Source: DATNIC01 sp035604635
Lineage (GTDB): Bacteria; Vulcanimicrobiota; Vulcanimicrobiia; Vulcanimicrobiales; Vulcanimicrobiaceae
Direction: 5' to 3'
DNA: 28,926 nt
Assembly (NCBI GenBank): GCA_035604635.1
Contig: DATNIC010000224.1
Location: 1-28,926, forward strand
The translations under genes and the position numbers were made by a program. The notes beneath the pieces were generated by a model, which had not been told where the DNA came from, searched no databases, and was given only the letters and a program-made list of their open reading frames with translations. Positions 14,064-22,009 of the stretch are shown here, in pieces; positions within the stretch are counted from its first letter, which is position 1; the number at the start of each line of letters is the position of its first letter.

Positions 14064-14904
14064 CTCGAGCACAGCGAACCCCGAGATAAAGGAAACAGCC
14101 GCCGTCGCATCGCGACGGCGGCTTCCATATGTCTACGTCCTTTTGTGCGGCGACGGGACGCTTTACACGGGGTGGACCTACGATTTAGGGGCTCGGATGC
14201 GCGCGCACGCCGAGGGCAAGGCGGCCAAATATACGAGGTCCCGCCGGCCCTTGATGCTCTTCGCCTTTTGGGCCGTCTCCGATCGGTCGAGCGCGCAGCG
14301 TGAGGAAGCTCGATTCAAGCGTCTGACGCGAGAGGAGAAGCTGCGCGAGCTCGCGAGCCGGACGCGCGCACCTTTCGTTGGCGAGCCGGAGGGGGCAACC
14401 CCGATACCAAAGGGGGGCGCTATGGCAACTCAGCGACCTCCGACCGACGAAGAAGTCGAGACCCTGGTGACGGAAGCGCAGACGGCTCGGGCGCGGATCC
14501 ACACGCCGAAAGGCGACATCGTCTTCAGTTTTTATCCGGACGACGCGCCTCGGCACACCGCCGCGTTCATGAAACTTGCCCGCGCGGGCTTTTACGATGG
14601 CCTGACGTTCCATCGGGTCGAGCCCGGGTTCGTCATTCAGGGCGGGTGCCCGGAGGGGACGGGGACGGGCGGTCCGGGGTACCGCCTGGAGGCCGAGTTC
14701 AACGAACGCCCGCACGTCAAGGGGGCGGTCGCCATGGCGCGGTCGTCCGACCCCAATTCGGCCGGCTCGCAATTTTACATCACCTTGGGCGATGCGCGTT
14801 TTCTCGATAAGCAGTACACGGTCTTCGGTCAGGTCGTCGAGGGCGAAGACGTCGTCGACGCGATCCGCAAGGGCGACGTGATGGAGCACGTCACGATCGA
14901 GTGA
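14023..14904 (+). CDS. GIY-YIG nuclease domain fused in frame to cyclophilin-type peptidyl-prolyl isomerase
   Basis: One frame without a stop runs from GTG 14023, inside the 3' end of the previous gene, to TGA 14904: 293 residues. Residues about 35-110 are a complete UPF0213-type GIY-YIG domain: PYVYVLLCGDGTLYTGWTYD, GKAAKYTRSRRPLML, and EARFKRLTREEKLREL. A linker of about 35 residues follows, then a cyclophilin domain (IHTPKGDIVFSFYPDDAPRH; FHRVEPGFVIQGGCPEGTGTG; GAVAMARSSDPNSAGSQFYI; FGQVVEGEDVVDAI). GIY-YIG proteins of this size normally start within a few residues of the PYVYVL strand, but no ATG, GTG or TTG exists in frame there; the only in-frame start is GTG 14023, and a strong hairpin covers the expected start. 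Either a true fusion, an unusual start, or a decayed nuclease in front of an independently translated isomerase. Confidence 0.6.
   Translation: MRRSPSGSSEPARNSSTANPEIKETAAVASRRRLPYVYVLLCGDGTLYTGWTYDLGARMRAHAEGKAAKYTRSRRPLMLFAFWAVSDRSSAQREEARFKRLTREEKLRELASRTRAPFVGEPEGATPIPKGGAMATQRPPTDEEVETLVTEAQTARARIHTPKGDIVFSFYPDDAPRHTAAFMKLARAGFYDGLTFHRVEPGFVIQGGCPEGTGTGGPGYRLEAEFNERPHVKGAVAMARSSDPNSAGSQFYITLGDARFLDKQYTVFGQVVEGEDVVDAIRKGDVMEHVTIE
14097..14123 (+). terminator. 12-bp perfect hairpin after the orphan gene
   Basis: AGCCGCCGTCGC and GCGACGGCGGCT form a perfect 12-bp stem with loop ATC, 34 bp after the stop of the 84-aa gene. The T-run downstream is weak (TTCC, later CCTTTTG). It lies inside the open frame of the GIY-YIG region, so it is either a terminator or a structure that blocks translation of that frame. 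Confidence 0.6.
14422..14904 (+). CDS. peptidyl-prolyl cis-trans isomerase (cyclophilin), as separately started
   Basis: The protein would have 160 residues from ATG 14422, which has an AAGGGGGG ribosome-binding site 4 bases upstream; this is the best start signal in the GIY-YIG/cyclophilin frame. The cyclophilin core is complete: FHRVEPGFVIQGGCP, the NSAGSQFYI active-site strand and a YTVFGQVVEG end. The sequence is a short prokaryotic type without signal peptide, so it is cytoplasmic and catalyses proline isomerisation during folding. Most likely expressed on its own, whether or not the longer fusion is also made. Its 3' end overlaps the convergent beta-lactamase-fold gene by 14 bp. Confidence 0.88.
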   Translation: MATQRPPTDEEVETLVTEAQTARARIHTPKGDIVFSFYPDDAPRHTAAFMKLARAGFYDGLTFHRVEPGFVIQGGCPEGTGTGGPGYRLEAEFNERPHVKGAVAMARSSDPNSAGSQFYITLGDARFLDKQYTVFGQVVEGEDVVDAIRKGDVMEHVTIE

Positions 14905-15757
14905 GCGTATCGTAGACGCGACGGGAGATGCGGCTGATCGCGGCGGTCCCGCTCGACTCGTCTTCGAGGTGTTTGGTCAACACCACGATCACGTAGGGAA
15001 AGCTCCCGAAGGGATCGACGATCGCGGCATCGTTGCGCACGCCGTCGATCTCGCCCGTTTTGTTCGCGACCGGTGTTTTCCGCGGCAATCCCGCCGGAAT
15101 CTTGTTCCGGTCTTCTTGACCTAGGAGGATCTCGATCATCTTGCGGCACGACTCGGGTTCGGCGACGGTCGCGATTCCATCACGCGCGCTGCGCTCCGTT
15201 TGATAGAGAATCATCGCCAAATCGTGCGCGGTCGTGAGGTTGTCGTTGTGCTTGACGATCGCCGTATAGTCGAGAAAATGCCGTTTGAGATGCGTGCGTG
15301 CCATCCCGGCTTTCGCCGCCGTCGTGTTGATTCGCTCGAACCCGAAGTGTGAGATCAGCGCGTTCGAGGCGGAGTTGTCGCTTTGGCGGATCATGTGCTG
15401 GACCAGCGTGCCCATTTGATAGATTGCGCCCGGCTTCGCATAGCGCAAGAAATCCGAACCGCCGACGAGGTCGGAAGCGTGGATCCGGACCGGCGTCTGC
15501 GGAGTCGCGTCACCCAGCTCGTACGCGCGAAACGCGGTCAGCATGATCACCAGCTTGATCGTCGAGGCCGACGGGAATTGCTCGTCGGAGTCGAGCGCAT
15601 AGCGAACGACTCCGTCCATCGTCCGCACGTAGAGGGAAAGCGCCCCCGTCGAGGCGGCGACGATATCGTGAAATGCGGGGGCCGCTTCGGCGCAAAGCGG
15701 CGCGCCAAGCGCCAACCCCGCGCTACCGGTACCCGCCAGGAAGTTCGCACGCCTCAT
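14891..15757 (-). CDS. class A beta-lactamase-fold serine hydrolase, exported
   Basis: The protein has 288 residues from ATG 15757. Its leader MRRANFLAGTGSAGLALGA is Tat-like (RRANFL). Catalytic motifs of the class A fold: SASTIK (S65, K68), QSDNSASN (SDN 126-128) and NKTGEIDG (KTG 233-235). The omega loop reads FLDYTAIVKHNDNLTTAHDL (161-180), with no obvious Glu at the position of the general base Glu166. It could be a low-efficiency beta-lactamase or a related peptidoglycan-acting serine hydrolase. It is divergent, 17 bp from a cell-wall amidase gene, which supports a cell-wall role. Confidence 0.85.
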   Translation of the reverse strand: MRRANFLAGTGSAGLALGAPLCAEAAPAFHDIVAASTGALSLYVRTMDGVVRYALDSDEQFPSASTIKLVIMLTAFRAYELGDATPQTPVRIHASDLVGGSDFLRYAKPGAIYQMGTLVQHMIRQSDNSASNALISHFGFERINTTAAKAGMARTHLKRHFLDYTAIVKHNDNLTTAHDLAMILYQTERSARDGIATVAEPESCRKMIEILLGQEDRNKIPAGLPRKTPVANKTGEIDGVRNDAAIVDPFGSFPYVIVVLTKHLEDESSGTAAISRISRRVYDTLTRS

Positions 15758-15774
15758 GTTCTAGTATTCGGCAG

Positions 15775-16431
15775 ATGAGAGTGCTCTTCGCCTGCCTCGT
15801 ATTTCTTGTTGCGTGCTGCGTCACAGTGCAGGCAGCGGGTGAGCCGCTCGCCGGGACGCTCTTCGTCGTCGATCCGGGCCACGGCGTGCGGTATCCGGAC
15901 GGCTCGCCGCTCAATCCGGGTGCGGTCGCGCCGAACGGGGTGCAAGAGCAGCAGATCACCTTGCGTATCGGGGAGCTGCTCGCGGCGCGGCTGCGGGCGG
16001 ACGGCGCGCATGTCGTCCTCACGAGATCGGCCGCGCACCCGTATCGAACGGCGACCGATGCGCGGCAAGACAATCACGCGCGGGCCGCGCTCGCGAACCG
16101 GCTCGGTGCGACGGCGTTCATCGCAATCCACTGCGACGCATCGACCGATCCGTCAAAGCGCGGGACGAGCGTGTTCTGGCTGAAATCCAATTCGGTCGCC
16201 TTTGCCAACAATCTGCGGCGCGCGTTGGCGCCGCTGGACCTTGGTGAATCGGAATTCCGGCCGCGTCACCTCGCAGTCACCGACGAGGCGCGCGTCCCGG
16301 CGGTCTTGGTCGAGCTCGGATTCATCACGAACATGCCGCAGCAGCGGCTCTTGCTCGACCGGTCGTTCGAAACACGCGAGGTGAGCTCACTCGAATCGGC
16401 GATCGTCGCGACCTTCGGGGGTCACGGATGA
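15775..16431 (+). CDS. N-acetylmuramoyl-L-alanine amidase (Amidase_3)
   Basis: The protein has 218 residues from ATG 15775, which starts directly on a signal peptide (MRVLFACLVFLVACCVTVQA). The zinc amidase fold follows: FVVDPGHG (H36), VQEQQITLRIGELL (E58), FIAIHCDAS (H119) and VPAVLVELGFITN (E180); all expected ligands and the catalytic Glu are present. It cleaves the amide bond between N-acetylmuramic acid and L-alanine of peptidoglycan, typically for daughter-cell separation or recycling. No LysM, SPOR or other binding domain is attached. Confidence 0.93.
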   Translation: MRVLFACLVFLVACCVTVQAAGEPLAGTLFVVDPGHGVRYPDGSPLNPGAVAPNGVQEQQITLRIGELLAARLRADGAHVVLTRSAAHPYRTATDARQDNHARAALANRLGATAFIAIHCDASTDPSKRGTSVFWLKSNSVAFANNLRRALAPLDLGESEFRPRHLAVTDEARVPAVLVELGFITNMPQQRLLLDRSFETREVSSLESAIVATFGGHG

Positions 16432-16470
16432 CCCTTGTGCCGCGGAGCCCTGGATGGGCGGGAGCGGCCT
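16432..16470. other. 39-bp gap with GC hairpin between convergent genes
   Basis: GCCC-TGGAT-GGGC, with outer CCGC/GCGG bases, lies between the amidase stop and the stop of the ABC-2 permease gene. It could end transcription from both sides. Its GCGGAGCCCTGG text resembles the tail of the 119-bp repeat, but too weakly to call a copy. Confidence 0.35.
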
Positions 16471-17271
16471 CTACGAACCGGTCCCCTGGTAGCGATTGAT
16501 TCCGACGCGCCAAAAAGCGTAAGCGGCGAGGAACCACACAATTCCGACGACCGGCGTGAAGAGGCCGATCGCCGGATTGAGCGAGAGCGCCGTCTCGCTT
16601 TTGTGCAATAGGAACGTCGCGGGGAAGTAGTTCATGAAGGCAAACGGAAAGACGAATGCCAGCAGAACCCGGACGCCGCGCGTGTAGATGTTGATGGGAT
16701 AGCGCGAAAAATCTTGCTCGAGCGACATGACGACCCAGCGCAGCGTGTCGATCCGGACGAACCAAAACGATAAGGTCGCGATGAACAGGCCGATCGCAAA
16801 ATCGATCAACGCGCCGCCGATCGCGACGAGCGGGACGTAGAGCAAAAAGAGCGCGTCGACCTGGACGCCGCAGAACGGGACGACGAAACAGAAATACCCG
16901 AATGCCAGGACGAGTTCGTCGGGCCATATTTGTTGCGGGACCGTGATCGTCTGGAACAGCGGATCGAGCGGCCTAACGAAGAAGCGGTCGAACCGGCCTT
17001 CGCGCACGAATTCAGGCACGGCGCCGATGCTGAAGAAGAACGTGTTGTTGACCGCGTGGCCGAGCATCCAGAGCCCGTAGAGGAAGGCGGTCTCCTTGAA
17101 GTCCCAGCCGCCCAGCGACGGAAAGCGGTAGAGGGTCACCCACAAAGCGCCCAGCGCAGTCCCGTGATAGACGACCGTGAAGCCGGCCCAGAGGAAGAAG
17201 TTCGTCCGGTACTCGACCATCGTCAGCAGGTTGATGCGCCAGTATTGCACGTAGGCGCCGATGTACTTCAC
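16471..17271 (-). CDS. ABC-2 family exporter permease (DUF990-like), subunit 2
   Basis: 266 residues from GTG 17271; the long open frame upstream is the shadow of the alkA gene. The protein has six membrane segments with the pattern of ABC-2_membrane_6/DUF990 proteins: YIGAYVQYWRINLLTMVEYRT at the N-terminus, LYGLWMLGHAVNNTFFFSIG, then VPEFVREGRFDRFFVRPLDP (the typical ...G.fD..L.rPl.p loop) and FPFAFMNYFPATFLL. Such proteins occur as pairs of different permeases with one ATPase. Its likely partners lie about 3.3-5.8 kb away on the same strand (20539-21330 and 22005-23015). Its start is 6 bp from that of the divergent alkA. Confidence 0.85.
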   Translation of the reverse strand: MKYIGAYVQYWRINLLTMVEYRTNFFLWAGFTVVYHGTALGALWVTLYRFPSLGGWDFKETAFLYGLWMLGHAVNNTFFFSIGAVPEFVREGRFDRFFVRPLDPLFQTITVPQQIWPDELVLAFGYFCFVVPFCGVQVDALFLLYVPLVAIGGALIDFAIGLFIATLSFWFVRIDTLRWVVMSLEQDFSRYPINIYTRGVRVLLAFVFPFAFMNYFPATFLLHKSETALSLNPAIGLFTPVVGIVWFLAAYAFWRVGINRYQGTGS

Positions 17272-17277
17272 CGGCCA

Positions 17278-18165
17278 ATGATTATCGACACGCTGCCCCC
17301 CTTCCGGCTCGACCTGACCGCGAACGTCCTCCGACGCCTCTCGACGAACGTCGTCGACGTCCTGACGCCGGATGGCATCTACGCGCGCGCGTTCGACGAC
17401 GGGACGATCCTCGAGGTCCGCGGCGGCGCCGCAGATTCGCTCGAGGCTCGGTTCGTCGGCTCTCGGCGCAGTCCGTCCGCGCTCGTGCGGCGGATGCTGG
17501 GGACCGACCGCGACCTGCGTCCATTCTATCGCGCCGTCCGGGCGATCCCGTGGCTCGCCGCGCTGGCGCGGCGTATGCGCGGCGTCAAGCCGCCGTCCTA
17601 TCCGACGCTGTGGGAAGCGATCGTCAATGCGGTCGTCTTTCAACAAGTGAGCCTGGCTGCAGCTTCATCGATCTTAGGTCGGCTGATCGTAAAGCTCTCG
17701 CATCCCGTCGCTCATCACGGCCTCACCCTGTTCCCGTTTCCGGGGCCATCCGCGTTCATAGCGACTCCGGCCGAACAGCTGCGCGCATGCGGCCTCTCGG
17801 CAAGCAAGGCGCGCACGCTGCACGAACTCGGAGCGGCGATCGCCGGCGGGGCGCTCGATGAGCAGGCGCTCGGCGCGCTCCCGACGACCGAGGTCGTCGA
17901 ACGGCTCGTCTCGCTGCGCGGGATCGGGGCCTGGACGGCGAGCGTCGTCGCCCTGCGCGGACTCGGGCGGCTGGACGTCTTTCCGCTGGGGGATTCCGGA
18001 ATCGGGCGCAGCCTGCCGGCCCTTGCCCGTGGCGATTCGACCGAGCTGGGCGATGTCTTGACGATCCTGGGGGAACAGCGAGGGATGCTCTACTACCACG
18101 TCCTCCTCGGGCGATTGGAGGCGGCGGGTGCTCTTGGCAAGACCCGTCGAAAGCAGAGTCAATGA
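17278..18165 (+). CDS. DNA-3-methyladenine glycosylase II-like (AlkA family)
   Basis: The protein has 295 residues from ATG 17278. Upstream bases in this frame are the shadow of the permease gene. No ribosome-binding site is visible, so leaderless expression is possible. The N-terminal ~100 residues match the AlkA_N type lobe; the HhH-GPD lobe has FQQVSLAAASSILGRL, the helix-hairpin-helix LRGIGAWTASVVALRGLG (213 on) and catalytic Asp239 in FPLGDSGI. It should excise alkylated purines. The iron-sulfur cysteine loop of Nth/MutY relatives is absent, as usual for AlkA. It sits between parts of an exporter locus with no obvious functional tie. Confidence 0.9.
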   Translation: MIIDTLPPFRLDLTANVLRRLSTNVVDVLTPDGIYARAFDDGTILEVRGGAADSLEARFVGSRRSPSALVRRMLGTDRDLRPFYRAVRAIPWLAALARRMRGVKPPSYPTLWEAIVNAVVFQQVSLAAASSILGRLIVKLSHPVAHHGLTLFPFPGPSAFIATPAEQLRACGLSASKARTLHELGAAIAGGALDEQALGALPTTEVVERLVSLRGIGAWTASVVALRGLGRLDVFPLGDSGIGRSLPALARGDSTELGDVLTILGEQRGMLYYHVLLGRLEAAGALGKTRRKQSQ

Positions 18166-18187
18166 ATCTGACCGGGGTGGATGGGCG

Positions 18188-20542
18188 ATGAGGAGGATTC
18201 GCGATCAGCTGATGGTCCTCGTGACCGTGCCGCTGATCGGCCTCTTGCTGCTGCTCGCAGCGATCTTCTGGCTGCAGGCCCAGACGCAGGCCGCCAGCCA
18301 TGCGACCCAGCGATCGGATGAGGTCATAACGCGTGCCGGGGCTCTCGCGCAGATGATGTTGAGTGCGGAGACGGGGGCGCGCGGCTTCATCATTACCGGA
18401 GACCCGATTTTCGCCGAGCCGTTCAACGAAGCGACGGTCGCCGGTCCCGCGGCCGCCGCGCAGTTGACGGAGCTCGTCGCCGACAATCCGGACCAGTACG
18501 AACGCGCGCTGCAGATGCAAAAACTCGTCACGCAGGAGATCGTGATCCTGCGCCACGGGACGGGATACGCGTTCCGCGGAGACCTGACGGCTGCAACGCG
18601 TGCGGTCAAGCTCGGCAACGGCTTGCGCAACATGGACTTCTTCCGCGCGGAGAACGCCGCGTTCATCGACGCCGAGCGCCGTTTGCGTGACCAGCGCGTA
18701 GCGCGCCTTGACGCCTCTTGGCTGAGAATGAACGTCCTGCTCATCTCCGCGGTCGTCCTGGGCCTCGCGTTCACCGGGGTCATGGGGTACATCGGCTTGC
18801 GCAGGCTGGTGCGCCGCATCGAGGTCCTGGACGAAAACGTCATGCGGTTCGCGATCGGCGAAGCGATCGGAGATCCGGTCGGCGGCGACGACGAGATCGC
18901 GCAACTCGACGCCTCGTTCCGGCTCATGGCCAATCAGCTGACGCAGCGGCAAGCGCTCCTCAACGACGCGCTGGATCAAGCGACGGAGGCCTCGCGGCTC
19001 AAGTCGGAATTCGTTGCGACGATGAGCCACGAGATCCGTACCCCGATGAACGCGGTCATCGGGATGACGGAGCTCTTGCTCGAGACGCCGCTCGATCCCG
19101 AGCAGCGCGAGCTCGGCACGACCGTCCGCGATTCCGGCCAAGCGTTGCTCCACGTGATCAACGACATCCTCGACTTCTCGAAGATCGAGGCCGGCCGGCT
19201 CGAGCTCGAGTTGCTCGATTTCGATTTGGTCTCGGTTGTCGAGGCCGTAGCGGCAACGTTTTCGCGGCAGGCCGGCGTCAAACGGATCGAGTTGCACTCG
19301 TACGTCGAGTCCGGCGTCCCACGCCACGTTGTCGGCGATGCTGCGCGCTTGCGACAGATCCTCACCAATTTAGTCGGCAACGCGATCAAGTTCACGGAAC
19401 GTGGGCGCATCCTGATCACCGCAACCGACGTTTTTCAAGACGACGAGACGGTCGAAATCAAGTTCTCCGTCGAGGATACCGGGATCGGGATGACCCCGGA
19501 AGTGCGCGCACGACTCTTCCAGCCTTTCCGCCAGGGCGAGAGCTCGACGACGCGCCGCTTCGGCGGGACGGGACTCGGCCTATCGATCTCCCGGCGACTC
19601 GTCGAATTGATGGACGGCGAGATCGGCGTGGAGAGCCAGCCGACCGTCGGTTCGACGTTCTGGTTTACGGCATGTTTCCAGCGTTCGACGACGGCGGTGA
19701 GCGAGCGCACGGATTTGCGCGGGATGCGCATCCTCGTCGTCGACGACGATCTCGTTTCTCGCGACATCATGAGCCGCTATCTCTTTTCGTGGGGGATGCG
19801 CGCGTCGCTGGCAAGCAGCAGCGAGCACGCGATGCAGCTTTTACAAGAGGCCGTCGAGCGGAGCGACCCCTACGACATCGCGATCGTCGACTATCACCTG
19901 CCCGACGGCAACGGTCTTTCTCTCGCTCACATGATCAAGCAAGACGTGCGGCTGCGTAGATTGCACCTCATCCTCGCCAGCGCATTCGAAGCCGACGGCA
20001 GGGCACGCGATGCGCTCGCCGTGGGGTTCGATCTCTGTTTGGTCAAGCCGATTCGGCAATCGCAGCTCTATAACGCGGTCCTCGACTTGACCGGGGAGCG
20101 CATCGCGATGGTATCCGTTGAACCACCGGCCCCGAGGGACGCGGTACGCAGCGAGCGCGTTCTGCTGGTCGAAGACAATCCGGTCAATCAGCGGCTCGCC
20201 ATCAAACAGCTCGAGAAGCTCGGCTTCGAGCCGGCGGTTGCAGCGAACGGACGCGAGGCCGTCGATGCCTGCGCCGAGACGCCGTTTGACCTGATCTTCA
20301 TGGACGTGCAGATGCCCGAGATGGATGGCTTCGAGGCGACGCACGAGATCCGCCGTCGCGAGAAAAATGGGTCGGCCCGGCACGTGCCGATCGTCGCGAT
20401 GACTGCAAATGCGCGGCCCGAAGATCGCGAGGAATGTCTCACGGCCGGGATGGACGATCATCTTTCGAAGCCGGTGACGCTCGCCGACCTGCGCGCCGTC
20501 CTCGACCGCTGGCTAGCCGTGGACGCCGTGAAAAATGTCTAG
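18188..20542 (+). CDS. hybrid sensor histidine kinase with CHASE3-like sensor and two receivers
   Basis: The protein has 784 residues from ATG 18188; the in-frame extension of 20 codons lacks a better start. Order: TM1 (about 8-30); a helical CHASE3-like extracellular domain (ETGARGFIITGDPIFAEPFN); TM2 (about 182-203); HAMP; HisKA with FVATMSHEIRTPMNAVIG (H281); HATPase (NLVGNAIKFTERG with N398, DTGIGM, GGTGLGLSI); receiver 1 (VVDDDLVSRD, D568, K620); receiver 2 (LVEDNPVNQRLA, D706 in FMDVQMPEMDG, K761). Both receivers keep the phosphoacceptor and Lys. No HPt domain is attached. It faces the ABC-2 locus that contains an OmpR-type regulator and ends on the shared CTAG with the permease gene. 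Confidence 0.95.
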   Translation: MRRIRDQLMVLVTVPLIGLLLLLAAIFWLQAQTQAASHATQRSDEVITRAGALAQMMLSAETGARGFIITGDPIFAEPFNEATVAGPAAAAQLTELVADNPDQYERALQMQKLVTQEIVILRHGTGYAFRGDLTAATRAVKLGNGLRNMDFFRAENAAFIDAERRLRDQRVARLDASWLRMNVLLISAVVLGLAFTGVMGYIGLRRLVRRIEVLDENVMRFAIGEAIGDPVGGDDEIAQLDASFRLMANQLTQRQALLNDALDQATEASRLKSEFVATMSHEIRTPMNAVIGMTELLLETPLDPEQRELGTTVRDSGQALLHVINDILDFSKIEAGRLELELLDFDLVSVVEAVAATFSRQAGVKRIELHSYVESGVPRHVVGDAARLRQILTNLVGNAIKFTERGRILITATDVFQDDETVEIKFSVEDTGIGMTPEVRARLFQPFRQGESSTTRRFGGTGLGLSISRRLVELMDGEIGVESQPTVGSTFWFTACFQRSTTAVSERTDLRGMRILVVDDDLVSRDIMSRYLFSWGMRASLASSSEHAMQLLQEAVERSDPYDIAIVDYHLPDGNGLSLAHMIKQDVRLRRLHLILASAFEADGRARDALAVGFDLCLVKPIRQSQLYNAVLDLTGERIAMVSVEPPAPRDAVRSERVLLVEDNPVNQRLAIKQLEKLGFEPAVAANGREAVDACAETPFDLIFMDVQMPEMDGFEATHEIRRREKNGSARHVPIVAMTANARPEDREECLTAGMDDHLSKPVTLADLRAVLDRWLAVDAVKNV

Positions 20543-21330
20543 CCGCCTTGGACGACGACGCGGCGTTCGGCCGCGCGCCACACGATAACCGCGGCGAGCG
20601 CAAAGACCAGGAGCCAAGCCGCTTGCCCGGCGAGGGCCTGCGCGTACCCGTTCGGTGGGATCGTTCCGACGTAGATCAAGAGCGGCGTTGAATAGATCGC
20701 CGCGAACGGAAGCGCGAGCATGATGCCTTGCACGGCGCCCGGGAAGAAGACCAGCGGGATGATCTGGCCGCTCAAGAGATCGGAGATCCAGCGCACGATC
20801 AACTGGACCGAAAACGTCTCGAGCGTCCAAAACGCAACCGAGTTCATCATGAAGTTCAAAAGGAAATTCACGAGGTAGCCGAGCGCGAACGAGACGATAA
20901 AGGCGGCGAAGACGCTGGGCGACGGCACGTCGATGTGCACCAGCAAGAGCGCAAGCAACAGCGACGGCACGATCGTCATCGCGTGAAAGGCCGCCTGCCC
21001 GAAGCCGTCGCTGAAAAAGTAAAGCGGCAGGCTTATAGGCTTCATCAAGTCCGTGACGATCGTCCCCTCGCGGACTTTTTCGCGGATGACGCGCGTCCCG
21101 TCGATCTCGAGAACCAGCGACATGAGGAGCGCGACGGTCGCATAGGTGAGCATCGAATGCAGCGGGATGCCCGGCGGCGCGGCGTTGTGCGAGTAGAGTG
21201 CGGTCCAGACCGAGCGGAGCAAATAGACGCGTACGATGAGCGAGCCGACGTTGGTGAAGACTTCGGCGCGGTAGGTCGCCTCGCGCGCGAACGCCTTCTT
21301 CGCGAATTCGATATACGGGGCCGGGGCCAT
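20539..21330 (-). CDS. ABC-2 family exporter permease (DUF990-like), subunit 1
   Basis: The protein has 263 residues from ATG 21330. It is another DUF990-type permease: YIEFAKKAFAREATYRAEVF, LVLEIDGTRVIREKVREGTI (the REKVREGTIV-TDLMKPI loop), FALGYLVNFLLNFMMNSVAFW and FFPGAVQGIMLALPFAAIYSTP. It resembles the subunit at 16471 only at the level of fold, as normal for the paired permeases. It lies 16 bp downstream of the response-regulator gene and is probably co-transcribed with it and the ATPase. Its stop overlaps that of the convergent kinase gene (CTAG, 20539-20542). Confidence 0.87.
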   Translation of the reverse strand: MAPAPYIEFAKKAFAREATYRAEVFTNVGSLIVRVYLLRSVWTALYSHNAAPPGIPLHSMLTYATVALLMSLVLEIDGTRVIREKVREGTIVTDLMKPISLPLYFFSDGFGQAAFHAMTIVPSLLLALLLVHIDVPSPSVFAAFIVSFALGYLVNFLLNFMMNSVAFWTLETFSVQLIVRWISDLLSGQIIPLVFFPGAVQGIMLALPFAAIYSTPLLIYVGTIPPNGYAQALAGQAAWLLVFALAAVIVWRAAERRVVVQGG

Positions 21331-21346
21331 GCCCCGCGCTTCGTGC

Positions 21347-21928
21347 TTAGGTTCGCAGGTTCAGCCTATAGCCGATCCCATGGACCGTTACGATGATAGA
21401 AGACGCTTTCGGCGTCGGCTCGAGCTTGCGCCGCAGGTTGCAAATATGGCGGTCGATCGTGCGGTCGAAGACGCGGCCGTGATCGCCCAGCGAGTCGAGC
21501 AACTCGTCGCGCGTGACCGTGCTGCTGCGATGACGGATGAGTTCGAGTAGGAGCGAGCACTCGGTCGAGGTCAACTGCACTTGACGCCGGCTGACGTGTG
21601 CGACCCGGCTTGCCGGGTCGAGGGTCAGCTTCCCGACGTGAATCCGTTCTTGTTCGCGAGCAACCCGGCGCAACGGGACCGCGCGGGCAATCTCGCTGTA
21701 GTCGCCCTCCCGCAAGAATCTCGCGTCGAGGACGAGCAGATCCGCGCGTGCTTTGCGCAGACGATTGAGCGCATTCCCCGCAGTCCGCGTGCTTTCGACG
21801 CGAAATCCGCCGGCGTGCAAGGCGCGCGAGAGGTCGCGCGCGAGCGCATGATCTTCGGACACGAGCAGAGCGACGCGCGCCTTGGGATCGAGGGCGGGGG
21901 TTGATCGCCGACCTTTCACTCGAAGCAT
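21347..21928 (-). CDS. OmpR-type winged-helix regulator with shortened receiver
   Basis: The protein has 193 residues from ATG 21928. Residues 17-90 start as a receiver (VALLVSEDHALARDLSRALH, FRVESTRTAGNALNRLRKARADLLVLDARFL, with Asp68 at the phosphoacceptor position), but the domain stops there: the usual beta4-Thr and beta5-Lys segments are missing, leaving about 75 residues instead of about 115. Residues 95-193 are a complete OmpR/PhoB winged helix (LTSTECSLLLELIRHRSSTV, VFDRTIDRHICNLRRKLE, IVTVHGIGYRL). It may be phosphorylation-independent or use Asp68 poorly. It sits between the exporter ATPase and permease genes, and four 11-bp-spaced TTTACG-like boxes lie just upstream. Confidence 0.88.
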   Translation of the reverse strand: MLRVKGRRSTPALDPKARVALLVSEDHALARDLSRALHAGGFRVESTRTAGNALNRLRKARADLLVLDARFLREGDYSEIARAVPLRRVAREQERIHVGKLTLDPASRVAHVSRRQVQLTSTECSLLLELIRHRSSTVTRDELLDSLGDHGRVFDRTIDRHICNLRRKLEPTPKASSIIVTVHGIGYRLNLRT

Positions 21929-21970
21929 GATAGCAGCTTCCGGCCCAGGTGAAAGTGACGGGAGTGAGAT

Positions 21971-22009
21971 TTTACGCGTACTTTACGTCTACTTGACGAC
22001 CTTGTTACG
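21971..22009. promoter_or_regulatory. four direct repeats at 11-bp spacing, OmpR-family operator candidate
   Basis: TTTACG (21971), TTTACG (21982), TTGACG (21993) and GTTACG (22004) are spaced exactly 11 bp apart. They fill most of the 76-bp gap upstream of the regulator gene; the last box overlaps the stop of the ATPase gene. Direct repeats every 11 bp (one DNA turn) are the hallmark of tandem OmpR/PhoB-type binding. Confidence 0.65.

Noticed and set aside
16440..16470. Possible fourth, degenerate copy of the repeat tail (GCGGAGCCCTGG ... GGGCGGGAGCGG)
   Set aside because: Only about 25 bases are loosely similar, with no 5' block or central hairpin; GC-rich chance or a simple terminator explains it.
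22004..22009. TTGTTACG at 22002-22009 as a piece of the 119-bp repeat
   Set aside because: Shares eight bases with copy A only; it is explained by the 11-bp-phased boxes.
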